DNA of 64,000 nucleotides from Clytia hemisphaerica (lineage: Eukaryota > Cnidaria > Hydrozoa > Leptothecata > Clytiidae), in NCBI GenBank assembly GCA_902728285.1, contig CACVBU010000558.1, positions 250,561-314,560 of the forward strand, given 5' to 3'. Numbering within the stretch: position 1 is the stretch's first letter; every line of letters begins with the position of its first letter. The notes below the pieces were generated by a model, which saw nothing but the letters and a program-made list of their open reading frames with translations, made no database searches and was not told the DNA's origin. The position numbers were made by a program, and so were the translations under genes. Below, in pieces: positions 38,592 through 49,082 of this stretch.

Positions 38592-41500
38592 TCATAATCG
38601 CATAACATCGGCATAACTTGGGGGTGGATCTAAAAAGAAAAAAGATTGAGATAAAATCTAAGTAATGGTCATGTCTATGGAACAAACATCGTTGTCATTA
38701 CCTTAAAAAAAGTTTCAAGTTAGGAACTAGTGTATATGTATAAGAATTGCGAAGCGATCCAGGCAAGTCACTCGATTCGCAAGTTGCAAGCAAAATATTT
38801 ATAGGGTCACACACAAATTGCAAGTTAAAATAGATTGATAATCAATTCGTAAATGTAAACCCCGCGAAACCCCGACAACTGCTCAGGTTCAGGAAGACCG
38901 AGCCTCTTTAGAGATACACTCAAACACTTCAGGTGTACAAACTTACGACGTTTACTTCTACGGATTTGAGGAAAATTATATGATTTCTTTCATGAATCGT
39001 TGTGAAAAGTTCAATAATCATTTGTCCACCCTGAGCCTTGAGTATTTTTATTTCTTAGTTTTTGTTTTTTTAAACTCGTTTTACTTCCGGTTTCGAACTC
39101 CTTGCGTTCAAAATCGAACTTTCGAATCTTTCTAATTTTTAATTTCGAACGTTCGAATAAAAATAACATTCGAAAACTTTTTACCTAACATAAACACCCC
39201 TGTGTCATAGACCCGCTGGAAAACTTGGCAAAAATTTCGTCCCTGGAGGGAAAATACCTCTCTAGCCTCTTCAAAAGGTCTTCCTTTCAAAGAGCCCTGA
39301 GAATTAAAAAAAGTCGCTCGGTTTATTGAGACAGAGATGTGAAATACAGAGGATTTCAAGACTAGAATTTAATAGAAATAAGTTGTCTTATGTAGTTTAA
39401 AAATTCAATAACCATATTAATTAGGAATATTGTATCATTGCATCGTAAATTCTGAAAAATTTAACAAAGTTCTAAAATTATATCTAAACTATTAGCGCTG
39501 TAAAATCCTGAGATAAAAATAAAGAAAAACCAGATAAAAAAACTGACATGGTACTTTAATCGTAGAAATTTTAGCGAGACTAATTTTAGCGTTTTAGCGA
39601 GTTTTCCCTATTTTCGCTAAAATTAATCTCGCTAAAACACGCCGAATCGACAGATCGCTAAAATTTATCCGCGCTAAATTTTTCCAAAACACTATTCGCT
39701 AAAATAAATCCAGTTTTTTTCTTCTTTTTTTTCTTCTTTTTTGTTCACCAAAATACATCTCAAAAAGTTATTTGGAAATGGCGATTCGCTAAAATTAATC
39801 CACGCGAAATTTTCTCAGACAAGTATTCGCTAAAATTTATCCACGCGAAATTTTTTGAAATCGTGATTCGCTAAAATAAATCCAAAAAAAATCAAGATTT
39901 TCCTGACTCGCTAATATACGCTAAAATTACTCTCGCTAAAATTTCTACGATTAAAGTAAGTAAAACCTTTTACTGGCTGTGATTTTTTTCAAAGTTGGGA
40001 AACTCTTAGCTTAAGTTTGCTGTGGAGGCAAGTACAGTACTTGACAGACTTTTACCCTCTTACTCGAGTTGTTGACAAACAGGAGCAAACTCTTCACATA
40101 AAAAGTAAAAAATCGGTGACTTTTTTCTCGGCTGTAGCATACAGGAATTTAAAACAGTTAAAATGCACCCATAAACATAATATGTCATGTTTTGTCGTTG
40201 TATTTCGACATTTTACAAGTCATTACCATTAATTACCATCACCAACAATAAAATCTTTTAATACAATCACATGTCAATGTTCTATTTCTCTGACCATCGA
40301 TGCGTATTCCCAGTATTCATAAACAACAAACAACAACCAAAGATCCCACATCATCGAGGGTCGGTCAAGCCAAAATTTCATAAACAACGACAAACAAACA
40401 TTTCTCCTTCCACTGGATAAGGCCATAAGGGGCGGAATAAATTCTTCCAGGTTAGCCATATCCAAAAGCGCAAAATATTTTTGTTCCTATCAATTCAAAA
40501 TATACAAAAAGTCCAGCACTTCAACATACTACCAAGATTCAATCTAAACCAAAAGCCAAAAGGAATGGCTTTCCCACCATATGTATACAGTTCATTTCTT
40601 CAGCTTTTAGATCCTCTTCTTGCAATGAAGCAACAACTCTGTTGAGCCTTGCCTGTCGATGAAAGAATAAAAATTCCATCTTCTTTTTTCTCATTCCGCA
40701 AGTTCAGCTGCTTTCTTCGTTTCTTTTCATCAAGCATCATCTCTTTTCAAAACACCAATTTCTCTTTTCAAAACAATGTTGTTTTTAGTCAACATTCGAA
40801 TTTGGAAAAGTTCGAAAGCCCTTCGAAAGTCTTTGCTCGAGTCAATGCAATGACTTCTTGAAAAATGAGCGCCATTTAAACGCTTCTTGAACGCTTCCAG
40901 CCCGCGCTGATTTTCCGACCTCTTCTTCAGATTTCCTAATTTAAACCTTAAGGAGATAAAAACAAGGTTTATCTAGTACCGGTAACCGGGTGTATTACCT
41001 CCGTAGCTTTTAAGAATTGGTATATCTAAACGCACGAGGCGACACTTTTTGAAAAAAACGAATTTAACCATCCGTAATTCCAGGTCTCTCCGCCGCGATT
41101 CTAGGTTTGATCTAAGGAAGGGCGGACGGCTTTCTCAATCATTTCTGCGTTTGAAAGATTGGATATATATAGTGATTTTTCATTTGCGCTCCCCAGCGTA
41201 GGTGAGATTTAAAGGTACATATACACGATAGCAAAACTGCTTCGCTCATGTATATTCGCTTCGCAAAAAAGGATAATCTTTTCTTCAAACTAAATTTTAT
41301 ATCAAATTCATTTTCCAGTATACTACTCTCAAGAACGGGATATAATAGCCATTTCAAATACATACAGCTGTAATCTTACTAAATTAAGGTCGACCTTATT
41401 TTGGCAAGAACAATTGTTGGTGAGCAGCGAAAATATTGAAGATTTTTAATGTGGGTGAGAACTTATTTTAGTGAATGGGCAAACATTTTAATTTTGACGA

Positions 41501-43136
41501 GAACTAATTTCGGCGAATGACACTCGAAATCTGTCCTCTTTCTCCTTAATTTGAACAATTTTGATGAAATTTAGGGGTTATTTAGACAAAATGCAAACAA
41601 ACAAAAAAGATTTTGGCGAGAAGCAATATATGTATTTTGGCGAGAACTAATATATGTATTTTGGCGAGAACTAATATATGTATTTTGGCGAGAAGCAATA
41701 TATGTATACCAAAAGGGAACACAATTTACGTTTGTGGGTGTGTTCTGGGAATACCAAAACGCCAAAATAATACAATTTCTATCAAAAGTCTGTGTTAAAG
41801 CCTTATAAAAAGAAATGGATTCCGGCAAGATGTAGGTACTAACCACACTCTTCAAAGTTCTTTTAAGGTGTACATGTCTAAGTTTTTTTTTTTGTTTTAA
41901 ACCTTAAAATGTCCTTAGCATGGTCTTATTTTCCCCATTTTCTCCATTTTTCTAGATAATCGGGTGTTTCAGGGTCTGCAAGGCTTAGATGTTCATAACT
42001 TGTTCTTAATATTTTGGCTATCGAAGCCTTATTTTCTTATATAAACTATATTAAAAAACGTTTACAGTCTTTAATAGTAAGTGGAAGCCGGTGCGAATTT
42101 TTATGTATAAGAGGCCCCCCCAGCGGTAAGTCTGATCGCGCAACGATATCACGCAATCTTTTGTCTTCAATCACGATGACAAAAATCAGCAAAAAAATTG
42201 GATAATCACGCATCCCTTTGAAAAAGTCCAAATTACGCATCACGGCTCAAAAATCTTTCAAATCACGCTTTGACCTCTGATCACGCAATCACGAAGAAAA
42301 AATTTCCAAATCACGTAATCACGCAAGAAAAAGGTCCCTATCACGTCTTTACGAAAACCACTTGAGGGCCTCATAAGGTAGATTACTGCTTGCATTGAGT
42401 GTAAATCGTTGCTTAACAGCAAGAAAGCTGTAAGTCAATTCTTTTTTGTAAAAAAGCAGTATCTCTTGTCAAAGGCTGTCATTATGAACTTACTTCAAAA
42501 CCAAATTTTTCCCCAAACACAATGGAATCAAAAATGTGAAGAAAGAAAGCTCTATGTCAAAATATTTTTGGATTTTGCTGAATTTTGCCTAGGATTGATA
42601 AGCCTGTCAATAGATGTTCGAAAAATATTTGAATCAAAAGAGCTGCAAGTCATTTTTCTAAAATAAAGTTTTTTCTCTAGGTTTTATATCGAATCAAGAA
42701 AAATTGACTTCAGGTTTCCTTGCTTTTAAGCGAAAAAAATTCAATGTTGAAATACTTGCTGAGGCTAGCAATGATTTTGTGCACCACGCGAAAAGAAACT
42801 TATCTGACCTTCATCCCTGGTATTTATTTCTCCAGCTAAAGGTTGTTCAATTTCGGTTGCTTCAATATCATCACCTTTGCATTTACCATTGCACCAAAGA
42901 CAAAGATCAATCGAAACCAATAATAAACCAATAGTAAGTAAAACAATTCCAGATAACTTTAACGCTTTAGTTTCTTCAATCCAGTCTTGTGGTATAATGA
43001 CTTTCCCGTCTTCATCATACTCCATAGCTTTACGACTATAAGTTCGATTACTGAAACCTAAACATAGTCCACCGGTAAGGACAAAAAATATTAAACCACA
43101 TAGGCAAGCACATCCACAATAATTGGAATTAGTCAT
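38592..43136 (-). CDS. short two-TM PPxY membrane protein (2 exons, long intron)
   Basis: The first exon (42809-43136) gives TM1 at about 9-28 (CACLCGLIFFVLTGGLCLGF), a short charged loop, TM2 at about 61-81 (LSGIVLLTIGLLLVSIDLCL) and a short tail with a cysteine cluster. Its GAAG|GTCAGA site is a phase-1 donor. The last exon proposed is 38592-38629, after CTTTTTAG, encoding DPPPSYADVMRL and stop. The fit in phase and the PPSY motif support the pairing, but the 4.2-kb intron makes it tentative; I saw no other candidate last exon between. The predicted protein is only 121 residues, the shortest family member. The intron is filled with MITEs (39192, 39554, 41609, 42111). Confidence 0.65.
39192..39265. 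mobile_element. fragment of ACACCCCTGT repeat family
   Basis: AACACCCCTGTGTCATAGAC, then CCGCTGGAAAACTTGGCAAAA, matches the right end of the 57232 element read in reverse. Only this end is preserved. Confidence 0.6.
39554..39956. mobile_element. TIR element, CTTTAATCGTAGAAATTTTA family
   Basis: CTTTAATCGTAGAAATTTTA is mirrored by TAAAATTTCTACGATTAAAG, with TA on both outer sides. ATTCGCTAAAATAAATCC and ACGCGAAATTTT words fill the interior in both orientations. It has no coding sequence. The TA duplication is compatible with Tc1/mariner-type mobilisation. Confidence 0.85.
41390..41705. repeat. TTTGGCGAGAA repeat with four 24-bp tandem units
   Basis: At 41609-41704 ATTTTGGCGAGAACTAATAT plus ATGT repeats four times (two units with GAAGC for GAACT). 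Upstream, ACTTATTTTAGTGAATGGG and GAACTAATTTCGGCGAAT are diverged forms of the same word, linking the array to the element family at 33179. Confidence 0.8.
42111..42372. mobile_element. repeat of AATCACGCA words with GAGGCCC ends
   Basis: GAGGCCCCCC at the left mirrors GAGGGCCTC at the right. AATCACGCA / ATCACG words occur more than ten times between. No coding sequence and no certain target duplication is present. Confidence 0.6.
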
Positions 43137-44163
43137 TACACGAAAATTTTTACTTTTACAGTTGGTAAAATTGTTATGTCATTTTTTTTTGTATTTTAGT
43201 GAATCTATGAGGAAATGTTATTAATTATAATAATGTTACGCCACTCTTGAATATCTTTTCATCAAGGTTTAAAACAGCACTATTTGATTCTATTTCTATC
43301 AAAAGTTATTTTCTATCTTTGGCTCCACTCCAAATTATTTTGAGAAAGACTTTATAAGGAAGACAGCGATATCAAATTATTCACCAATATCTCAGAGTTG
43401 TTTCTGGTTAAGATAAAGAAGTAGCGAATGAAGAAGGGCTTTTATGTAGACCCGGCGGCTAACGGCGAATTTTGCGGGCCCAGGGCAGGAAACATATTAC
43501 AATTCACTGGTCTAAAAAAATTAACCTGATAACAGCTGATCGTAATTTTTTTACGCGCACGGTAAACCTCTAAAGGCGCTTGAAAATTATACATCTGAGG
43601 AAAATAGTCCTCCCGCGGAAAATTCTACAACAAGAATCTTGTTGTGCGCCGGAAAGTTAAAAACTGATACGGTGCCCTATTTATAAACACAATCACGCAA
43701 CTTTGTTGTCGTTCCTAGTCCTTTTAGACGAACGCGGTCCTTACGATTTCGAGATTGCATATTCGTCAGATTGTTATGTTTTCACACATCCCTTTAGAGC
43801 TTCAGCGTGGTGTGCAGAAAACATTCACAATCTGATCTCAGGTTAAAAAAAATTAGATTCGTTGCCTCAAGTACATATTGTTCATGCTAATCAATAAAAA
43901 ACATCAAAGGAACAACTGCCTACACCACTAGGAAAAGGGTGTTCATAGTGAGACCCAATCTGGTGCCAATTCGATTCTGAAATCATACGGGGTTCAGGTT
44001 TACCTTGGCGAAGGTGGTATATACTAATCCTGGTAACATTTACTTAAGAATTTTTTCGTGAATATTACACGGAATCGACCCGTTGTTTATTTGCATGTAA
44101 AGACATTTACATTATTATATTAGATAGCTACACCATCTTACAACCATTTTGAATGGTATAAAA
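43137..44163. other. intergenic region
   Basis: No gene is visible. It should hold the promoter of the minus-strand gene starting at 43136. GC-rich islands at 43455-43490 and 43610-43660 show no further structure. Confidence 0.35.
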
Positions 44164-44419
44164 TACACGTTTTTTTTTATAAGAACGTCAAAAATTTTCG
44201 AAGCCTTCGGATGTTCTTAGTTTTTTGGATTTGAAGCCTAAAAATGTTCCTAAAATGTTCTTATTTTCAGCATTTTTTGAGCATTTTGATGTGATTTCTT
44301 AAGAAAATGCATGTTTTTAAGTCTCCAAAGCCTTAGAATGTTCTTAGAATGTTCTTAATTTTTTGGGCCTCGAAGCCTTATGTTCTTATATAGTTTGTTC
44401 TTATAAAAAAAAACGTGTA
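44164..44419. mobile_element. MITE, TACACGTTTTTTTTT...AAGAAC family
   Basis: TACACGTTTTTTTTTATAAG mirrors CTTATAAAAAAAAACGTGTA. The interior repeats AATGTTCTTA and GAAGCCT words. It is related to copies at 27962 and 10082. Confidence 0.85.
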
Positions 44420-44693
44420 TAGATAATGTATAGTATAGATAATGATATATGTAAGGTGCATATATAAATATAAGGTGTAAAAATGTACAAATTTCAGAAA
44501 AAAAGAAGAAAAATGAAAGAAGAATAAATAGATCAGGTCATATATACACACATTGATGGTACAACTGTTAACAGTATTGTCTTGATTTTTTATACATTGA
44601 ATTCGTTGTTTTTTATCTGGATGCACTGTTTGAATAAACTATTAAAAACTTGTTGCCAATTATCACAAAATTCTACATCGTTGTGAATAAATG

Positions 44694-46023
44694 TTATGGT
44701 CGAGACGTTGAACTTCCTGATTGCATAACTTCAAAATATGAAGGCGGTGCATCTAAAAATCAAAACGGAAGAAATCAAGATATCGAAAACAAGAAGAAGA
44801 GTAGACAATTATGCATGGTATAATATTATTTTAGTGGTATCATGGCTGTTTCCTTATACATCAAATGGCTCATGAGTCAAGGTAAAGATTACGTCATCAA
44901 ACAATATAAACTTGTTTTTTAGTACCTATACAGAAAATGATTGAAATCCCGATTCTATTACTATCTTGACTCAATTATAATAGGCCAAAAGGCTGCCACG
45001 GTCAATTTACCGGCCACTTCGATGCGTCCGGTCCTAGACCGACCCTTGATCGACCGGTCGACATCCTTTTATAACAGTTTGTTTGATATAATTGTTACTA
45101 ACCAACACTAACGAGCACTAACTGGTCTGACGTACGCACTGACCTTTATATATCCATGGAACAAGCTATATCCGCCATCTTTGATCGAAGTTTTTTTGGA
45201 ATTGGTACCCGCCATTGTAGTGTTTGAAACTTTGCCTAACGACAAACGGCGCTACATAATTTTTAGTGTACAAGCGAGACTAGATCTAGCGCTCTCTCTC
45301 CGCGGGTATCAATTTCATAAAAACTACGATCATAATATTATTTTGCTTGACCGACATTGAGTCCAGGGATATATAAAGGTCAGTGAACGTACGTACGTAC
45401 CAAGACCGTTCCGATTTTCAGGTACTTTATATCGCTTGGAAGTCACATTTATTACCTGATAAAAGTTGTCCCTGGTTTTCGTTGCTAGATCTAACTGGAT
45501 ATCCTGGCGAATGATTGCTTTTAGACTGTGGTAGATTTACAGTCATAGGATGGTTTGGAGAGACAGAATTATGTTGCTGATCACTGCGATCTGGGAAAAT
45601 CAAGTTCAATTCATAGTCACCAGAGAGTCTCCTATTGTTACTCTCCTCCTCCCTGACAGACGAGGTCTGCGTTAGAGGATCTTGGTATTCAACTTCACTA
45701 TCACCTGAGGAAGAGGTGTTTCCATTTAAACACTGCAGGACGCAAGAACTTATATCTACCACTGCTATTATTGACCCAATTACGAGTAATATTAGTCCGA
45801 TCGTAATTTCTCGGCGCTTGTCTTCTTTAATGTGATCTGGTGTACGGTATTGACAAGTGATTGAATGATCATCAATGCATTCAGGATTTATCATGTATTT
45901 ATATGTCCTATATTTGTTACTGATTTCACCATTACCAATTATCAAAAAAACTCCACCCACAATAATGAAAACAAAACCGAATGCACAAACCCAGCCATTC
46001 CAACAGTGTTTCATGCAATCCAT
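44694..46023 (-). CDS. two-TM PPxY membrane protein (2 exons)
   Basis: Exons 45456-46023 and 44694-44752 join by a phase-1 intron (ATCAG|GTAATA donor, TTTTTAG acceptor) into 208 residues. TM1 is about 11-30 (WVCAFGFVFIIVGGVFLIIG). A loop follows with two spaced cysteines (PEC, TCQYR). TM2 is about 72-95 (EITIGLILLVIGSIIAVVDI). The tail is S/N-rich and the last exon encodes DAPPSYFEVMQSGSSTSRP with a single PPSY. ATG is at 46021-46023. CWNGWVCAFGF aligns with KWNGYVCGVGF of the 29.7-kb gene, and PPSYFEVM resembles PPSYADVM of the 38.6-kb exon, so these three form a subgroup. The intron carries a MITE at 45129. Confidence 0.88.
45129..45396. mobile_element. MITE with CGTACG...CTGACCTTTATATATCC ends
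   Basis: CACTGACCTTTATATATCC near the left is mirrored by GGATATATAAAGGTCAGTG near the right, with GTACG-rich outer flanks. It lies inside the intron of the 44.7-kb gene. Confidence 0.8.
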
Positions 46024-46311
46024 GCAGAATTAATCAAAGCAGCGAATCTTTTTTTTTTTTTTACTTTAGTCCTAAAATAAGAAACTTCCAATGTAGTTGC
46101 TGGAGCCAATAGCGTGTGCGCTGTATTTTGTTGAACTTTTTGTGAATCCAACTATTCAGATGCTCAATTGTAGCCATAGTAAGAAACTCGTACCTATCCC
46201 TAAGATATCAAAATTTTTGATAGCTATCTGAAACCAAGCCAGTCCAACAATATCTCAAACAACTCAAAATGTTTTACAACTTGTAATATGTAATAGCTAT
46301 CACATGGTACA

Positions 46312-46432
46312 GAGTACAATATGGCTATGGGATATATTTTTCGAGTTCAGAATTTTCGTCAGATTTTCCGAGCTTTTAGGCAAGGAAAATATAGAAAAAT
46401 CTGAATGAGAAAAATATATCCAATATTGTACA
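46312..46432. mobile_element. fold-back MITE, copy of the 1379 element
   Basis: GAGTACAATATGG and CAATATTGTAC bound inverted arms with GATATATTTTTC and GATTTTCCGAGCTTTT. The following GTGATAACTGGTTTATTG also matches the sequence after the first palindrome of 1379-1670. Confidence 0.7.
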
Positions 46433-47970
46433 AGTGAAAGTGTGATAACTGGTTTATTGTCAACTTGAATAATATAAATAAACAACAAACAACTTTCTCC
46501 CTCCATTCGTCATTCTCAGTTTTGTTTTGTTTTGTGTTCACTTCCTGTGAAATCAATATCAAAACATTCGAAAATGATTCGAATGCTCATGAAAACATCA
46601 AAATACTCTTATTTTACAACTTTTTTGTGATTTGAGAGGAAAACGAAAACATTTCTAGGAATAAATTTCGGTAAAAGATACAACAAAAAAGTTCAAAATA
46701 CGATCTATCGCTTTACCAGACCCCTTTTTGAACGCAGTCTCTTGTATTTGTACGGTACAATATGAAATATATCATTTATGTACGCGTTTTTAGCCAATCA
46801 ATCAATTAATTATATTTTTCATGCTGATGATAATATTTTAATATTTCTTATTTATTTCTTAAAGAAAACACAATCGGTAATCGGGACCAGGTCATTTTTT
46901 GATAGATCCAACTACTTTGTGTATTATAATATTTTCTTTGTAAAAAATAATAAATATCAGTCGATGATTGAAGAAGCTCTACTCCTGGTTGGTTTATCGA
47001 GCACTCTTTTAATATGGTTTCACCTTGTTTGATTGATAAATACCAGTTGAAAAATAATGTTATCTTTACAAAAATTAGTGTATAAAATATGGAATATTTC
47101 CCTTCCAATAAATATAACATTTTCTTAGAAAAATAACAAACCTAAGCAGAGTAATAAGCATAAGTAAATTTGAAGATATAAAATGGCTGATAGAATCGAT
47201 TCTAGACGTCACAAAGATTTCTCCATTCTAATTTAAGAGATATAAATAAAATTGTGAGAAAACTATAAATTATCTATACTACTAGAGCTTGAATATAAAA
47301 AGTAGTTAAATCTAATTGAAATTCAGAGTCATATAGAAAACTAGGTTAAATCATTAAATCACTATAAATTATTCACGTTGGAATTATGAAATTGTGAAGA
47401 ATCCTATATTCCTATTGCGCTCATTCATCGAGCAGTTTCATTTATTAAATAAACGAAACAATGTCACCAAATTTCAAGGTTCCTAAAAAACTTTGGGGAA
47501 GTTTGAGGAAAAATAAAAAATGCTTCATGAAATAAACATAGAAAACAGTTTCAACATTATCAAAACTGCCAAAGGCTCACAATACTAAGACCATTTTCAG
47601 ACGTTACGGCTCCTTATCGTTCCGAAACGAAACGGTTCCGAAACAAGTGTGAAGGTCAAAATTCGAAACGTCAAAAAATAAGACGTCACAAAGCAAAACA
47701 GATCGGAACGGTTTCGCTCCACTATTTTCATCGGAACTAAACTGCTCCGATTTCTTGCTCTGAAACGTTCCAAAACCAATATGAACACTCTCGATCCGTA
47801 ACGGAAACCATACAGGGACGATACGAAACTGTAACGTCTGAACATGATCTAAGATGGTACTGGTGCTCAAAAGAGTTCCATGCCAATAAATTCACTACCA
47901 CACTCTATTGAACCATGTAATTATATTGAATTCTCGGTAACAGGCCATTTTCTATGAAACGTGCGACGAA
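46433..47970. other. intergenic region
   Basis: No gene is visible. A C/G-balanced patch at 47600-47840 contains GAAACGGTTCCGAAAC, GATCGGAACGGTTTCG and similar words in both orientations, another probable word-array repeat. A further GTACAATATGAAATAT near 46755 is a stray end of the MITE family at 46312. Confidence 0.4.
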
Positions 47971-49082
47971 TTACGATGGAGGCACGGATGAAGTGTCAGG
48001 TGAAAAAGCTTCGTTATAAGATGGCGGTGGTGGCATATCTAAAAGAAAGAAGAAAAAGTCATCATTATTATATTAGCCTTTACCATCTTCACACCCACAT
48101 GTGATTTTGTATTTAAGAAAATCTTGCTCGCGTCATCTTTTCAGTAGCCCGGGGTCCAGTCCTAAGACTCTTTGATAGACTGGGTGGCGCGATTACTTCA
48201 TTAGACTATGCTTTATCCAAAAGTTTAGGTTAAGCCAGTAGTGTCAATCTAAGAAAAGTTTCGCACTATGAACAGGAAAAGCAGTTATGAAGATATGAGA
48301 GAGGAAATATTATCTGAAACTAATTATAAATCGATTGTAGTCAAATCTATAGGGGCAAAATTTGAGTAATCAACTCTGAAAACTTTGAATAATATTCAAA
48401 ATTAAATTTTACTCAGTTTTACTCTGTCTAAACTGTCCAAACAAGACAGAAACGAATCTCAAATACCTGTTTTCTCGGGAAGAGGTGCAGCCTGTTGTGA
48501 TAGAGGTACGCCTCCTTGCGGTGGATAGGAGGCTGTTTGTGGTGGTGGGTAGGGCTGCCCCGCAGGTGGTGGATAGGGCTGCCCTGCAGGTGGAGGATAA
48601 GGTTGGGTACCGCCTGCTGCTAATGGCGGCGGTGGGTATTGTTGACCGGCTGGTGGTGGGTATGGTTGTCCTGCAGGTGGAGGATACTGTTCACCTACAG
48701 GTGATGGATAGGTAGGTGGTGGTGGGTAGCTACCAGGTTGCTGTGGAGGGTAGCTACCAGGCTGCTGCGGAGGGTATCCAATCGTTGCTGGTTGGGTCGG
48801 TGCTGGGTAAGAAGCATTTGATGTCTGGTTAATGGTGACACCTCCGGTAGCTTGGTAACTAGCGTTACCGCCCATCATCATCATGGCTTGTTGCTGCTTA
48901 CGTCGGATGATACAAACAGTGGCAATCATTACTACAGCAGTGACCAAGAGGAATGGACCAAAAACTCTCAATACAGATACTTCAGCTGTGCTGCCCACAC
49001 TTGTCATTATGAAACCGATGAAAATGCAAACAATTGCACCGATAAACATTGTAGTATAGCATCTCTGATTCTCGAAACCCAT
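47971..49082 (-). CDS. two-TM proline-rich PPxY membrane protein (2 exons)
   Basis: Exons 48467-49082 and 47971-48038 join through a phase-1 intron (ACAG|GTATTT, CTTTTAG) to 227 residues. TM1 is about 10-29 (TTMFIGAIVCIFIGFIMTSV) and TM2 about 38-59 (LRVFGPFLLVTAVVMIATVC). The loop between is only about 8 residues and lacks the WCxxC found in relatives. The tail is a YPPP/AGQP repeat (GQPYPPPAGQQYPPPPLAAG and similar), low-complexity and likely disordered. The last exon is DMPPPPSYNEAFSPDTSSV and ends PPS. PPSYNEA matches the 60.1-kb gene. ATG is at 49080-49082. It is likely a membrane anchor for WW- or SH3-domain partners. Confidence 0.88.
48149..48205. repeat. short copy of the 21777 repeat
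   Basis: CCCGGGGTCCAGTC and GATAGACTGGGTGGCGCGAT match the two ends of the repeat at 21777-22070 with the middle missing. It is located in the intron of the 48-kb gene. Confidence 0.5.

Noticed and set aside
40539-40890. Short minus-strand frames encoding RQARLNRVVASLQEEDLKAE and KKRRKQLNLRNEKKEDG
   Set aside because: They look mildly coding but lie in two different frames with stops between and no splice partner; possibly a decayed gene fragment, not enough to call.
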